Source: Sphingobium psychrophilum (GTDB lineage: Bacteria > Pseudomonadota > Alphaproteobacteria > Sphingomonadales > Sphingomonadaceae). Taken from it: a stretch of DNA of 64,000 nt. This document shows, piece after piece, positions 16,967 through 28,979 of this stretch. Each line of letters opens with the position of its first letter. Within the stretch, counting starts at the first letter, position 1. The stretch spans positions 186,001-250,000 of the forward strand of contig NZ_JABBFV010000004.1 in the NCBI RefSeq assembly GCF_012927105.1. The letters are read 5' to 3'. A program made the translations under genes and the position numbers. Below the pieces are notes generated by a model. The model was not told the DNA's origin and made no database searches. It worked only from the letters and a program-made list of their open reading frames with translations.

Positions 16967-19294
16967 ATGATCCTGACCCGCCTCGCCCGCCCGCTCCTCC
17001 TCGCCAGCCTGCTCGCCGGGTCCGCCCTCCCGGCCCAGACGCATACGCCCGCGCCCTCCCCGGTAGACGCCGTCGATCCCTTTATCGGCACGTCAGGCGA
17101 AGGCCACACCTTCCCCGGCGCGGTTGCGCCCTTCGGCATGGTCCAACTGTCCCCCGACACCCATGTCGGCCCAGCCCGGCAAACTTACAATTGGGCGGCG
17201 GGTTATCGCCATGAAGACCCGACCATCCTGGGCTTCTCCCACACGCATTTCTCCGGTGCGGGGCATAGCGACCTGGGAGATTTCCTAGTGATGCCCGTGA
17301 GCGGCGACACGGTGCCGCTAGAGGCAGGCACAGCCGACACGCCCGGCTATCGCTCGCGCAAGGCGGACGAGGTCGCATCGCCCGGCTATTATGCCGTCAC
17401 CCTGACCGATCCGGGCGTGCGTGCGGAAATGACAGCCGGCACCCGCATCGGCGTCCACCGCTATGCCTTCCGGGCCGACAAGGCGGCGCATCTGGTCCTC
17501 GACCTCCGCTCCGTCATCTACGACTATCCCGGCAAGATTCTCTGGTCCTCGATCCGCATCCGGCCCGATGGCACAATTACCGGATCGCGCGAGATACGCG
17601 GCTGGGCGACGCCCCGCCGCCTCTTCTTCGCCATCCGCTTTTCGGCGCCGCTGACCGGCCACCAGTTCGTCACCACAGAGAAGGATGTCCTCTACAAGGG
17701 CTTCAAAGGGCCGGGCCGTGGTCCTGAAACGCTCGTTTCCCTGTCGGGCCGGGCGATCGTCGCCCAACTCGATTTCAGCAGGATCGCCAAACCATTGGAG
17801 GTGAAGGTCGCGCTGTCGGGCGTGGACGAGGATGGCGCGATCGCCAACCTTTCCAGCGAACCGGGCGATTTCGACGCCATCCGAGCCAAGACCCGCGCCG
17901 CCTGGGCCGACGCATTGGGCGCGGTGCAGATCGCCGCTCCCGCCCCGATGCGCATCAATATCTATACCGCCCTCTACCACAGCCTGATGGCGCCCAGCAT
18001 CTGGGGCGACGCCGACGGCCGCTGGCGCGGGCCGGACGACCAGGTGCATGGCCCGTCGGGGTTCACCATGCACTCCACCTTCTCGCTATGGGACACGTTC
18101 CGCGCCGAACATCCGCTGCTGACCCTGATCCAGCCCGACGCGAAAAATGCCGATTTCGTCAACAGCCTGATCGCCGGCCAGAAGACCAACCCCTTCGGCA
18201 TCCTGCCCGTGTGGCAATTTGCGGGCAAGGAAACCTGGACGATGATCGGCTATCATGCCGTGCCGGTGATCGCCGACGCCTGCCTCAAAGGCATCAAGGG
18301 CATCGACTGCGCCGCCGCGCTCAAGGCGATGGTCGCCAGCGCCGACTATGCCCCCTATGGGGGGCTCAGCGACTATATGAAGCTGGGCTATGTGCCGATC
18401 GACCGGGAGCCGGAAGCGGCATCCAAGACGGTCGAATATGCCTATGACGACTGGACCATCGCCCGGCTGGCGCGGCAATTGGGCGACGCGGCGACCGCGC
18501 AGCGGTTTGAGAAGCGCGCGGCAAACTGGCGCAACAGCTTCGACGCGAAGACCGGCTTCCTGCGCGCGCGCAAGGCAGACGGCACGTTCCGCACCCCGTT
18601 CGATCCGACCGCGATCAACTATGGCAGCGACTATACGGAAGGGAATGCCTGGCAATATAGCTGGTTCATGCCGCACGACCAGGGCGGCCTGTTCCGCCTG
18701 CTGGGCGGCGACGCCAAGGCGGTCGCCAAACTCGACGCCATGTTCGACTATGACAACAGCAAGATCGACTATAGCCATGCCGAGGATATATCCGGCCTGA
18801 TCGGCCAATATATCCATGGCAACGAACCCAGCCACCATGTCGCCTATCTCTACAGCTATGCGGGGCAACCCTGGCGCACGCAGGAACGGCTGAAGCAGAT
18901 CGTCGAGAGCCAGTATAAACCAACGCCCAATGGCCTCGCGGGTAACGACGATCTGGGCCAGATGTCCGCCTGGCTGGTGTTCACCGCGCTGGGCTTCTAT
19001 CCGGTGGCACCGGGCAGCGGCGAATACGCAATCGGCCGCCCCTTCGTAGAGCGGGCGGAGATGCGCGTGGGCGACAAGCGCTTCATAATGGTGGCCGACG
19101 GCCTGTCGGACGCCAACCGCTATGTCGGCACTGTGACGCTGAACGGCCAGCCGCTCGACCGCAGCGTCATCACCGACGCGGAAATCCGCGCCGGTGGCGA
19201 GCTACGCTTCACCATGCAGCCGACCCCGAACAAGATATGGGCGACCGGCGTGAAGGCGCGGCCCTATTCGATGACGGGTTATGGCAAACGCTAA
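16967..19294 (+). CDS. Glycoside hydrolase family 92 (alpha-mannosidase type), exported
   Basis: A 775-residue exported calcium-dependent exo-alpha-mannosidase-like enzyme. A signal peptide (ARPLLLASLLAGSALPAQT) is followed by the family start VDPFIGTSGEGHTFPGAV and FGMVQLSPDT, the beta domain, and the helical barrel with YTALYHSLMAPS, SLWDTFRAEHPLLTL, YGSDYTEGNAWQYSWF and the GLAGNDDLGQMSAW region that carries catalytic acids. A longer frame opens at 16862, but the added 35 residues lie in front of the signal peptide; the ATG at 16967 is preferred. GH92 members cut alpha-1,2, 1,3, 1,4 or 1,6 mannosides and many belong to N-glycan or yeast mannan breakdown. Confidence 0.92.
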   Translation: MILTRLARPLLLASLLAGSALPAQTHTPAPSPVDAVDPFIGTSGEGHTFPGAVAPFGMVQLSPDTHVGPARQTYNWAAGYRHEDPTILGFSHTHFSGAGHSDLGDFLVMPVSGDTVPLEAGTADTPGYRSRKADEVASPGYYAVTLTDPGVRAEMTAGTRIGVHRYAFRADKAAHLVLDLRSVIYDYPGKILWSSIRIRPDGTITGSREIRGWATPRRLFFAIRFSAPLTGHQFVTTEKDVLYKGFKGPGRGPETLVSLSGRAIVAQLDFSRIAKPLEVKVALSGVDEDGAIANLSSEPGDFDAIRAKTRAAWADALGAVQIAAPAPMRINIYTALYHSLMAPSIWGDADGRWRGPDDQVHGPSGFTMHSTFSLWDTFRAEHPLLTLIQPDAKNADFVNSLIAGQKTNPFGILPVWQFAGKETWTMIGYHAVPVIADACLKGIKGIDCAAALKAMVASADYAPYGGLSDYMKLGYVPIDREPEAASKTVEYAYDDWTIARLARQLGDAATAQRFEKRAANWRNSFDAKTGFLRARKADGTFRTPFDPTAINYGSDYTEGNAWQYSWFMPHDQGGLFRLLGGDAKAVAKLDAMFDYDNSKIDYSHAEDISGLIGQYIHGNEPSHHVAYLYSYAGQPWRTQERLKQIVESQYKPTPNGLAGNDDLGQMSAWLVFTALGFYPVAPGSGEYAIGRPFVERAEMRVGDKRFIMVADGLSDANRYVGTVTLNGQPLDRSVITDAEIRAGGELRFTMQPTPNKIWATGVKARPYSMTGYGKR

Positions 19295-19306
19295 CGCGCG
19301 CGCCGG

Positions 19307-19708
19307 TCAGTTGCCCCTATAGGTGCTATAGCCATAGGGGCTGAGAACGATCGGCACATGGACATGGCGAGTCGGATCGGCGACGCGAAAGACGATGGTG
19401 ATTTCTGGGAAAAACGCCGAATGCGTGGGCTTGCTCATGTCCGACATGTCGAAGCTTAGCCGGTAAAGCCCTTCTTCCGCTTGGAGATTGTCACCGAAGG
19501 CGCGGACCCGGCCATTGTCGTCGGTCATCGCGCTCGCCAGCATCTTCCAGGTGCCATCGGCCTGCCGGCGCGACAGCGTAACCGGCAGACCGGCACCGCC
19601 TTCGCCGCGGACAAGGTCGAGAACATGGGTGGATATGGTTTCGGCGCAGGCAACAGCCGGCGTCAGTGTCAACAGGCCCGCCATGGCCAGAGCGACAATT
19701 TTCAGCAT
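19307..19708 (-). CDS. Transthyretin-like 5-hydroxyisourate hydrolase, exported
   Basis: A 133-residue protein with a signal peptide (MLKIVALAMAGLLTLTPAVACA) and the transthyretin-related fold. The N-terminal signature is STHVLDLVRGEGGAGLPVTL (histidine and arginine expected in the active site); the C-terminal motif is SPYGYSTYRGN, where the usual end is YRGS. The family hydrolyses 5-hydroxyisourate in urate breakdown, but here it is periplasmic and no other urate genes are nearby, so the substrate may differ. The open frame extends to 19795; I start at the ATG at 19708 because the signal peptide begins there. The cyclase-family gene ends 31 bases upstream on the same strand. Confidence 0.88.
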   Translation of the reverse strand: MLKIVALAMAGLLTLTPAVACAETISTHVLDLVRGEGGAGLPVTLSRRQADGTWKMLASAMTDDNGRVRAFGDNLQAEEGLYRLSFDMSDMSKPTHSAFFPEITIVFRVADPTRHVHVPIVLSPYGYSTYRGN

Positions 19709-19739
19709 CACATCATCCTCAATATTGGAGGACGGACCG

Positions 19740-20414
19740 TTACAACCGGGCTTCGACTTGGGCAAATGCCCGTACGGGAAACGTCCCCATCCCAACCACC
19801 TTGGGCGGCACCGCGGTAAAGGTGAAGCCGTCCTCCGGCAGGGCGCCCATATTGGTCATATGTTCGCAGATCAGCACGCCTGCGCCCAGTAGTTCGGCAT
19901 GGACCGGGCGACCGGTGCCGGGCCGCGTATCGTCGATATTATGGCTGTCGATCCCGACCAATTTCGCGCCGCGCTCGACCAGGAGCCGCGCCGCCGCCTG
20001 CGTCAAAAACGGATGCTCCTCGAAATAGGCCGGCGTGCGCCAGTGGCGGTCCCAACCGGTGTGGACCAGCACAGCGCGCCCCGCGACGTCCACCCCGTCC
20101 AGATCGGCCGCATCGGTCGCCAGCCCCACGGCATCGAACGGCCGCCGCACGACGATGGCGGGCAGGCTCGCGAGCCTCTCCAGCGCCAGCATCGACAGGT
20201 CGTCGCCCTCCTCGAACCGATGGAAGGGCGCGTCGAGATAGGTGCCGGTGTTCGACACCATGTCGATCCGCCCCATCTGGAAGGCGCTGCCATCGGCATA
20301 GTTGGCGCGCGACTGGTCGCGGGTCCAATAGTCACAGATATGCGGCACGGCGACGCCCTTATAGGTCTGCATCCCATGTTCGATTGCATGGCTAAGGTCG
20401 ATGAAGCGGGTCAT
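19740..20414 (-). CDS. Cyclase family hydrolase with altered metal motif
   Basis: A 224-residue protein of the cyclase/kynurenine formamidase fold. Recognisable parts are FIDLSHAIEHGM at the start, the motif region SNTGTYLDAPFHRFEEG, VLVHTGWDRHW, and a C-terminal GMGTFPVRAFA. In kynurenine formamidase the motif is HxGTHxDAPxH and gives metal ligands; here the first histidine is asparagine and the second is tyrosine, so the metal site must differ. It overlaps the small membrane protein gene by 23 bases and is probably co-transcribed with it and the transthyretin-like gene. The substrate is unknown. Confidence 0.82.
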   Translation of the reverse strand: MTRFIDLSHAIEHGMQTYKGVAVPHICDYWTRDQSRANYADGSAFQMGRIDMVSNTGTYLDAPFHRFEEGDDLSMLALERLASLPAIVVRRPFDAVGLATDAADLDGVDVAGRAVLVHTGWDRHWRTPAYFEEHPFLTQAAARLLVERGAKLVGIDSHNIDDTRPGTGRPVHAELLGAGVLICEHMTNMGALPEDGFTFTAVPPKVVGMGTFPVRAFAQVEARL

Positions 20415-20664
20415 GATGGGGAATTCTCCGGCGTGCTATGCGCCATAGGGTGACGAAGCCGACGACGCTCCAGATGATGTTCAGCACCATCGATGGAAAG
20501 GCATCACGCCACCATGTATTGACGACGAACAGCGTCGCGCCGACCGCGTTGAGCCATTGGAAGGTCGCCGACCCGCCCGACATCCGCCCTGTCGACACCC
20601 CGACATAGGCCGCCAGCACCAGCAGCGCGCCGGTCCAGCCGATGATTTCGACGAAGAGAGACAT
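20392..20664 (-). CDS. Small membrane protein (CBU_0592-like)
   Basis: A 90-residue protein with three hydrophobic helices (GWTGALLVLAAYVGVS, WLNAVGATLFVVNTW, MVLNIIWSVVGFVTLW) and a basic C-terminus. It resembles the CBU_0592 family of small membrane proteins of unknown role. The open frame goes up to 20733 but includes repeat sequence; the ATG at 20664 (MSLFVEIIGW) has GGAG 7 bases upstream. Its 3' end overlaps the start of the cyclase-family gene by 23 bases, suggesting translational coupling. Confidence 0.75.
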   Translation of the reverse strand: MSLFVEIIGWTGALLVLAAYVGVSTGRMSGGSATFQWLNAVGATLFVVNTWWRDAFPSMVLNIIWSVVGFVTLWRIARRRIPHHDPLHRP

Positions 20665-20680
20665 GGCGACTCCAGGCTTT

Positions 20681-20758
20681 GGTGCTCCTGCGAAAGCAGG
20701 CGCCTTAGGGCGACAGATCACATCCAGCGACACTGGACTCCTGCTTAGGCAGGCACAC
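20681..20758. repeat. Pair of small hairpin repeats
   Basis: Two related hairpins, GGTGCTCCTGCGAAAGCAGG... (20681-20704) and ACTGGACTCCTGCTTAGGCA... (20732-20758), of the common alphaproteobacterial type with CTCCTGC/GCAGG cores. They lie between acnA and the small membrane gene. Confidence 0.65.
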
Positions 20759-20780
20759 GCCCGCCAGCGGTATCAAGAAT

Positions 20781-20810
20781 GAGGGCTCCATCCTCGCGGA
20801 AGGAACCCTC
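20781..20810 (-). terminator. Probable acnA terminator
   Basis: On the minus strand GAGGGTTCC pairs with GGAGCCCTC (one G-U pair) across a 12-base loop, about 26 bases after the acnA stop, followed by ATTCTTG. The T tract is weak. Confidence 0.5.
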
Positions 20811-20836
20811 AGCTCTTAGGTCAAATCCTGCCGCTA

Positions 20837-23506
<2,670 letters not shown>

Positions 23507-23763
23507 AAGATGTGCGTCTCCTCGCATGGCCCCGGCCAGAGGATGGCGCTTTTCCACCAGAAGCTCGCCGAACGGCGATTCAGAAACCGGCCGGCAAGGT
23601 GGCAGGGATGCGCCCCAACCCTTGGTCGAAGCCGGTATGTCCCGATGCTGCGGTGCCATAACATCTGAAGGGTTCAAGTCAAATGGCGACGCAGCTTGAG
23701 CCCCCTATGTAGGGATATGTTTCGCACATTGAAGCGTTGCAGGGGCAGAAAGGGGAAACGCCC

Positions 23764-23964
23764 ATGGAAATCTGTTTTGCACCCATCGAAAACGGGATAA
23801 TTGCTATCAATCCGCAATATTATCAGGGACAAGCAACGCATTGCCCCGATTGCGGCGGCAACCAGTGGATCGTGGGTCGGATGGTGGCGGAATGCGCCCG
23901 ATGCGAAACCCCGCTGCCACTTGCCGCATCGCAACATCGCAGGTGGATTGACCGCGTTTCCTGA
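23764..23964 (+). CDS. Zinc-ribbon mini-protein
   Basis: A 66-residue protein beginning MEICFAPIENGIIAINP, with two cysteine pairs, HCPDCGG and ECARCET, about 18 residues apart, which should bind one zinc ion. The rest is short and polar. An AGGGGAA lies 7 bases before the ATG at 23764; a start at 23737 would add nine residues. It sits alone between acnA and acnB, reading against both. No known function; zinc ribbons of this size can be RNA or protein binders. Confidence 0.7.
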   Translation: MEICFAPIENGIIAINPQYYQGQATHCPDCGGNQWIVGRMVAECARCETPLPLAASQHRRWIDRVS

Positions 23965-23989
23965 CACGGCTCCAGGCAGACGATACCGA

Positions 23990-24063
23990 CCGTTCGTTTC
24001 GAGCGCAGTCGAGAAACGCGGACGTTGTGCTATCCGCTTCTCGACTCCGCTCCAAGCGAACGG
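23990..24063. repeat. Dispersed palindromic repeat (copy of 14672-14745)
   Basis: Arms CCGTTCGTTTCGAGCGCAGT... and ...CCAAGCGAACGG, with the same inner TCGAGAAACG and GCTTCTCGACT segments as the copy at 14672-14745. It lies after the zinc-ribbon gene. Confidence 0.85.
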
Positions 24064-24106
24064 ATCACAGTAAATTTGCAGGCCCGTAGGACCGTCATAA
24101 ACGGCA

Positions 24107-24159
24107 ATGCCGCCGCCACATTCCCCCCACAGGGAGAGCGTAGCGGCGGCATCTTTTTT
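24107..24159 (+). terminator. Strong intrinsic terminator, possibly bidirectional
   Basis: Perfect 10-base stem ATGCCGCCGC (24107-24116) and GCGGCGGCAT (24143-24152), followed by C and six T. On the plus strand it would end the zinc-ribbon transcript; the stem also lies 70 bases beyond the acnB stop and can form in that transcript. Confidence 0.75.
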
Positions 24160-24184
24160 AGAAAAGGCGCGGCAAGCCCGGGGG

Positions 24185-26950
24185 TCAGTGGGCCACAGGC
24201 GGCGCGAACTTGGTCAGGTCGATGCCCACAACCGCGCTCTTATACTCGTCCATGTTCGGCGTGCGGCCCAATATGGTCGACAGCACCACGACCGGGGTCG
24301 ACGCCAACAGCGATTCACCCTTCTTCTCGGCCGTATCCTCCACGACACGGCCCTGGAACAAGCGGGTCGAAGTGGCCATGACGGTGTCGCCCTTGGCGGC
24401 TTTTTCCTGATTGCCCATGCACAGGTTGCAGCCCGGACGTTCCAGATACAGCATATTCTCGTAACTGGTGCGGGCCGCGCCCTTGGGCGCTACGTCGTCA
24501 AACTCGAACCCGGCATATTTCCTGAGTACGTCCCAGTCGCCTTCGGCCTTCAGCTCATCGACGATATTATAGGTCGGCGGTGCGACGACCAGGGGCGCCT
24601 TGAACTCGACCTTGCCCTGCGTGGCTTCGACATTTTTGAGCATCTGCGCCAGGATCTTCATGTCGCCCTTATGGACCATGCACGATCCGATGAAGCCCAG
24701 ATCGACCTTCTTGGTGCCGCCATAATAGGAAACCGGGCGAATGGTGTCGTGGGTGTAGCGCTTGGACACGTCGGCATTGTTAACGTCTGGATCGGCGATC
24801 ATCGGTTCGTCGATCAGGTCCAGGTCGACCACGACTTCGGCGAAATATTGCGCATTGGGATCAGGCACCAGCGCGGGCTTTACGCCCGAACGAATTTCGC
24901 CGATGCGCGCATCCGCCTTGCCGATCAGGCCCTTGAGCGTGCCGGCGGCGTTCTCCATGCCCTTGTCGATCATGATCTGAATACGCGACTTGGCGATTTC
25001 CAGCGACTGGATCAGCGTCTCATTCTCCGAAATGCAGATCGACGCCTTGGCCTTCATCTCGGCCGTCCAGTCGGTGAAGGTGAAGGCCTGGTCGGCCAGC
25101 AACGTCCCGATATGCACTTCGATGATCCGGCCCTGGAACACATTTTCGCCGCCGAACTGGGCCAGCATCTGTGCCTGGGTCGCGTGGACGACGTCGCGGA
25201 AGTCCATATAGGGTAGCATCTTGCCCTTGAAGGTGACCTTCACCGACTGCGGGATCGGCATGGTCGCCTCGCCGGTCGCCAGCGCCAGTGCGACCGTGCC
25301 GGAGTCCGCGCCGAAGGCAACGCCCTTCGACATGCGCGTGTGGCTGTCGCCGCCGATGATGATCGCCCAATCGTCCACGGTGATGTCGTTCAGCACCTTA
25401 TGGATCACGTCCGTCATCGCATGATAGCGGCCCTTGGGGTCGCGCGCGGTGATGAGGCCGAAATTGTTCATGAAGGACATGAGCTTGGGGATGTTGGCCT
25501 GCGCCTTCTTATCCCACACCGACGCCGTATGACAGCCCGATTGATAGGCGCCATCGACCAGCGGCGAAATGACGGTGGCCGCCATCGCTTCCAGTTCCTG
25601 CGCGGTCATCAGGCCCGTGGTGTCCTGCGACCCCACGATGTTCACCGTGACGCGCACGTCGGACCCTGCGTGCAACACCTTGCCCGGCGCGACGCCGACG
25701 GCATTGCGGTTGAAGATCTTCTCCACCGCGGTCAGGCCCTGGCCCTCGACGGTGATTTCCTTGTTCGGCGCGAACACCAGCGGCGCTTCCACGCCCAGCG
25801 TTTCGGCGGCAAAGGTCTGAAGCTTCTTGCCGAACACGATAGCGTAGCTGCTGCCCGCCTTCATGAATTCCATCTTCTGCGGCGTGAAGGCGGCGGCGAC
25901 GTCGACCAGTTCGTTGCCGGCCTCGTCGGTCAGCTTCTTGTTCTTGACGTCGATCTTCAGCACCGTGCCGGTTTCGACCGAGAATTTCTCCTCCAGTACC
26001 GGATTACCGTCATTGTTCAGGATGGCCTTGCCATCCGGGCCGGTCATCTTCACCCAGTTTTTCAGGTTGATGCCGATGCCGCCGGTCACGTCCACGGTGG
26101 TCGCGAAGATCGGCGAGATCCCGTTGGTGCCGCCAACAACGGGCGCATAGTTGACGAAGGGGACATAGGGGCTGGACTGTTTGCCGGTCCACAACGCCAC
26201 ATTGTTGACGCCCGACATGCGCGAGCTACCCACGCCCATCGTGCCCTTTTCGGCAACCAGCATCACGCGCTTGTCGGGATGCTGCGCCTTGAGCGCCACG
26301 ATTTCCTGCTGCGCTTGCGGCGTCATCATGCACAGGCCATGCAGTTCGCGGTCGGAACGCGAATGCGCCTGGTTGCCCGGCGACAGCAGGTCGGTCGATA
26401 TATCGCCCTCGCCCGCGATGAAGGTCACGACCTTGATCTCGTCCTCGACATCGGGAAGCTTGGTGAAGAACTCCGCCTTGGCGTAGCTTTCCAGCACGCC
26501 CGTCGCCACCGCGTTGCCCGCCGCATGGGCATCGCGCAGGCGGAACATGTCGGCGTCGTAGAGGAAGAATTGGGTCTTGAGGACGTCGCCCGCCTGGGTC
26601 GCGAGTGTTGCGTCATCGCCCAGCGCGATGTCCAGCAGCACGGCGATCGAGGGACCACCCTTCATATGGCTAAGCAGTTCGAACGCGAAGGCCACCGGGA
26701 TTTCAGGGACGATCGCCTCACCCTGGATGATCTGCTTGAGGAACGCCGCCTTGACGACCGCTGCGCTCGTGGTGCCCGGCAGCGTGTTGTAGATGAAGAA
26801 TTTCAGCGCGTCGGCGCGATGTTCGCTGCCCGCATCCCGGATCAGGGTGATGATCTCGGCGACCAGTGCACCATCGTCGATCGGCTTGGGCGCGAGTCCC
26901 TGAGTCTGTCGGCTGTCGATTTCGGCCAGATAATCCAGGTAAATGCTCAT
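24185..26950 (-). CDS. acnB: Bifunctional aconitate hydratase 2 / 2-methylisocitrate dehydratase AcnB
   Basis: A 921-residue aconitase of the AcnB type, which has the HEAT-like and swivel domains in front of the iron-sulfur core. The N-terminal repeat begins YLDYLAEIDSRQTQGLAPKPIDD as in other AcnB proteins. Cluster cysteines are seen in FIGSCMVHKGD and PGCNLCMGNQ, and the substrate region GGDSHTRMSKGVAFGADSG is present. AcnB also serves the methylcitrate cycle. It is unusual to find it 680 bases from acnA on the same strand. The start MSIYLDYLAE follows GGGAACGAG. Confidence 0.97.
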   Translation of the reverse strand: MSIYLDYLAEIDSRQTQGLAPKPIDDGALVAEIITLIRDAGSEHRADALKFFIYNTLPGTTSAAVVKAAFLKQIIQGEAIVPEIPVAFAFELLSHMKGGPSIAVLLDIALGDDATLATQAGDVLKTQFFLYDADMFRLRDAHAAGNAVATGVLESYAKAEFFTKLPDVEDEIKVVTFIAGEGDISTDLLSPGNQAHSRSDRELHGLCMMTPQAQQEIVALKAQHPDKRVMLVAEKGTMGVGSSRMSGVNNVALWTGKQSSPYVPFVNYAPVVGGTNGISPIFATTVDVTGGIGINLKNWVKMTGPDGKAILNNDGNPVLEEKFSVETGTVLKIDVKNKKLTDEAGNELVDVAAAFTPQKMEFMKAGSSYAIVFGKKLQTFAAETLGVEAPLVFAPNKEITVEGQGLTAVEKIFNRNAVGVAPGKVLHAGSDVRVTVNIVGSQDTTGLMTAQELEAMAATVISPLVDGAYQSGCHTASVWDKKAQANIPKLMSFMNNFGLITARDPKGRYHAMTDVIHKVLNDITVDDWAIIIGGDSHTRMSKGVAFGADSGTVALALATGEATMPIPQSVKVTFKGKMLPYMDFRDVVHATQAQMLAQFGGENVFQGRIIEVHIGTLLADQAFTFTDWTAEMKAKASICISENETLIQSLEIAKSRIQIMIDKGMENAAGTLKGLIGKADARIGEIRSGVKPALVPDPNAQYFAEVVVDLDLIDEPMIADPDVNNADVSKRYTHDTIRPVSYYGGTKKVDLGFIGSCMVHKGDMKILAQMLKNVEATQGKVEFKAPLVVAPPTYNIVDELKAEGDWDVLRKYAGFEFDDVAPKGAARTSYENMLYLERPGCNLCMGNQEKAAKGDTVMATSTRLFQGRVVEDTAEKKGESLLASTPVVVLSTILGRTPNMDEYKSAVVGIDLTKFAPPVAH

Positions 26951-27167
26951 CTCGTTCCCAACGTCATAAAGTGTACGGACTCGACGCGCAGCGCCACTTG
27001 CCGATCTTTATGCCCGGTCTGGGAGCTGACGCGGTTCCGGTACGGCAAGAGACGCCGATTGGCAAGTCGCGGCGGCGCAGCAAATTGACGCTGCCATCTA
27101 CACCAATCGGCCAGAAACTGCGGCTTTTGCTAATACTCTGAGTAAAGAATGGACTTAAGTAGGACGG

Positions 27168-28925
27168 CTATCCCCTGGCCTTCTCCGCCGCGATCCAACT
27201 GTCCATCTGGCTGTCCAGCACGGTGAGCGGCACCGCCCCTTGCGCCAGCACCGCGTCATGGAATCGCCGCAGATCGAATTTCGACCCCAACGCCGCCTCC
27301 GCCTTTGCCCGCAACGCCCGAATCCTGATCTCGCCCAGCTTGTAGCCCAGCGCCTGGCCCGGCCAACTGATATAGCGGTTTACCTCAGCATCGATATTCG
27401 CGTCGCTCAGCGCGCTGTTGGTCTTCATGAAGGCGACCGCCCTGCCCTTGTCCCATCCCTTGGCATGGATGCCGGTGTCCACCACCAGGCGGCAGGCGCG
27501 CCACATCTCATAGGACAAGCGCCCCATCATTTTTTCGGGCGTGTCGTACAGCCCCATCTCCTCGCCCAGATATTCGGTATAGAGCGCCCAGCCCTCCACA
27601 TAGGCGGTGAAGCCCGCCAGATATTTGCGGAACGGCGGCAGCGGCAATTCCTGTTGCAGGGCAATCTGATTATGGTGGCCCGGCACCGCTTCATGCGCGG
27701 TCAGCGCGGGCAGCTCCCAATAGGGCCGCTGGTCCAGCTTGGACGTGTTTACGAAATAGGTGCCCGATATCCCGCTCTCCGGCGCGCCGGGCATATAATA
27801 GGCCGTCGTCGTCCCCTCAGCCTCGGCCGCTGGAATCGCTTTCAATCCATAAGGCAATCGCGGCAGCGTGCCGAAATAGCGCGGCAGCAGGCCGTCGATC
27901 GCCTTGGCCTGCCGCGCCGCAACGCGCAGCAATTCCTCTGGCGTCTTGGCATAATAGGACGGATCGGTACGCAGATGCGCGATATAGGCCGCGCGGCTGG
28001 GATAGCCGGCCTTGGCCGATATGGCGTCCATCCGCTTGCCGATGCGGGCGACCTCCTCCAGCCCGATGGTATGAATCTGATCGGGCGTCAGGTCGGTAGT
28101 GGTATGCGCCTTGACCCGGCTGGCATACCAGGCCGCCCCGCCAGGCAGAGACGATGCGCTGTCGCTCTTGCGGCAATGGGGCAGATAGTCCGCCACGAAC
28201 AGATCATGCCATTTGCGATATTCCGGCGTCAGCACGTCACGGATCAGAATCACAGCCTTCGCCTGCATCGCGCGCCAGTCGCCCTCGCTGATATCACGCG
28301 GTCTGGCGCGCGTGAACGGTTCGTAGAAGCGCGTCTCCTCCGGCTTGCCCGCAACGATGCCGCTGATCGTTCCCGCATAATTTTGCAGCACGGAACAGGG
28401 CTGGACATAACCGCCCTTGATCGCCTGCCGCGTGATGGCCAACGCATCGCCATTCTGCTGGGGGTAAAGCGCCAACCGCTTGAGGTAACTGTCATAATCA
28501 GCGCGATTATAGAAGGGCAACCCGTCGGCCATGCCCGAAAAGCCCTGATGCCAGCCATAATAGGTGGTAAACAGCATCAGCCGTTCCGCCGGATGCGCGT
28601 CGCCATCAATATCGTCGCGCAGCATCCACAACAAAACGTCGCGATTGACCCGGTCCGCGGGGTCCAGCGCATCGGCGGACAGCGCCTGCAAGCGGGCGAC
28701 GAATCCTCGCTCCACCTTGATCTGCGCATCCCGCGCGCCGAGCGAGATATCATAGATACGGTCGTCATAATCGCGCACGCCGCGCGCGGTCGCGTCGACC
28801 GGATGGGTGGACAGATACCAGGCCCAATGGTCATCCATGACCTTGGCGAGTTCATCATGGGGCGTTTGCGCCTGCGCCAATATGGGCGCGGCAACGGAGA
28901 GCATCAGGGATAGAATCTTACGCAT
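27168..28925 (-). CDS. DUF885 family protein, exported (peptidase-like)
   Basis: A 585-residue exported protein of the DUF885 family, which structurally resembles zinc carboxypeptidases. A signal peptide (MRKILSLMLSVAAPILAQA) leads. The zinc-binding signature appears as LTAHEAVPGHHNQIALQQEL, an HExxxGHH arrangement, with a downstream EGWALYTEYLGEEMG glutamate. The middle part contains DYLPHCRKSDSASSLPGG, where activity motifs of this family lie. Such genes are common in multiple copies in sphingomonads; the substrate is unknown but peptides are likely. It is a single gene with a long leader to acnB. Confidence 0.88.
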   Translation of the reverse strand: MRKILSLMLSVAAPILAQAQTPHDELAKVMDDHWAWYLSTHPVDATARGVRDYDDRIYDISLGARDAQIKVERGFVARLQALSADALDPADRVNRDVLLWMLRDDIDGDAHPAERLMLFTTYYGWHQGFSGMADGLPFYNRADYDSYLKRLALYPQQNGDALAITRQAIKGGYVQPCSVLQNYAGTISGIVAGKPEETRFYEPFTRARPRDISEGDWRAMQAKAVILIRDVLTPEYRKWHDLFVADYLPHCRKSDSASSLPGGAAWYASRVKAHTTTDLTPDQIHTIGLEEVARIGKRMDAISAKAGYPSRAAYIAHLRTDPSYYAKTPEELLRVAARQAKAIDGLLPRYFGTLPRLPYGLKAIPAAEAEGTTTAYYMPGAPESGISGTYFVNTSKLDQRPYWELPALTAHEAVPGHHNQIALQQELPLPPFRKYLAGFTAYVEGWALYTEYLGEEMGLYDTPEKMMGRLSYEMWRACRLVVDTGIHAKGWDKGRAVAFMKTNSALSDANIDAEVNRYISWPGQALGYKLGEIRIRALRAKAEAALGSKFDLRRFHDAVLAQGAVPLTVLDSQMDSWIAAEKARG

Positions 28926-28979
28926 GGACGCAATGGTTCGCGCGTCCGGACATATTTGGCAAGGGGGGAGCGCCAGCGT

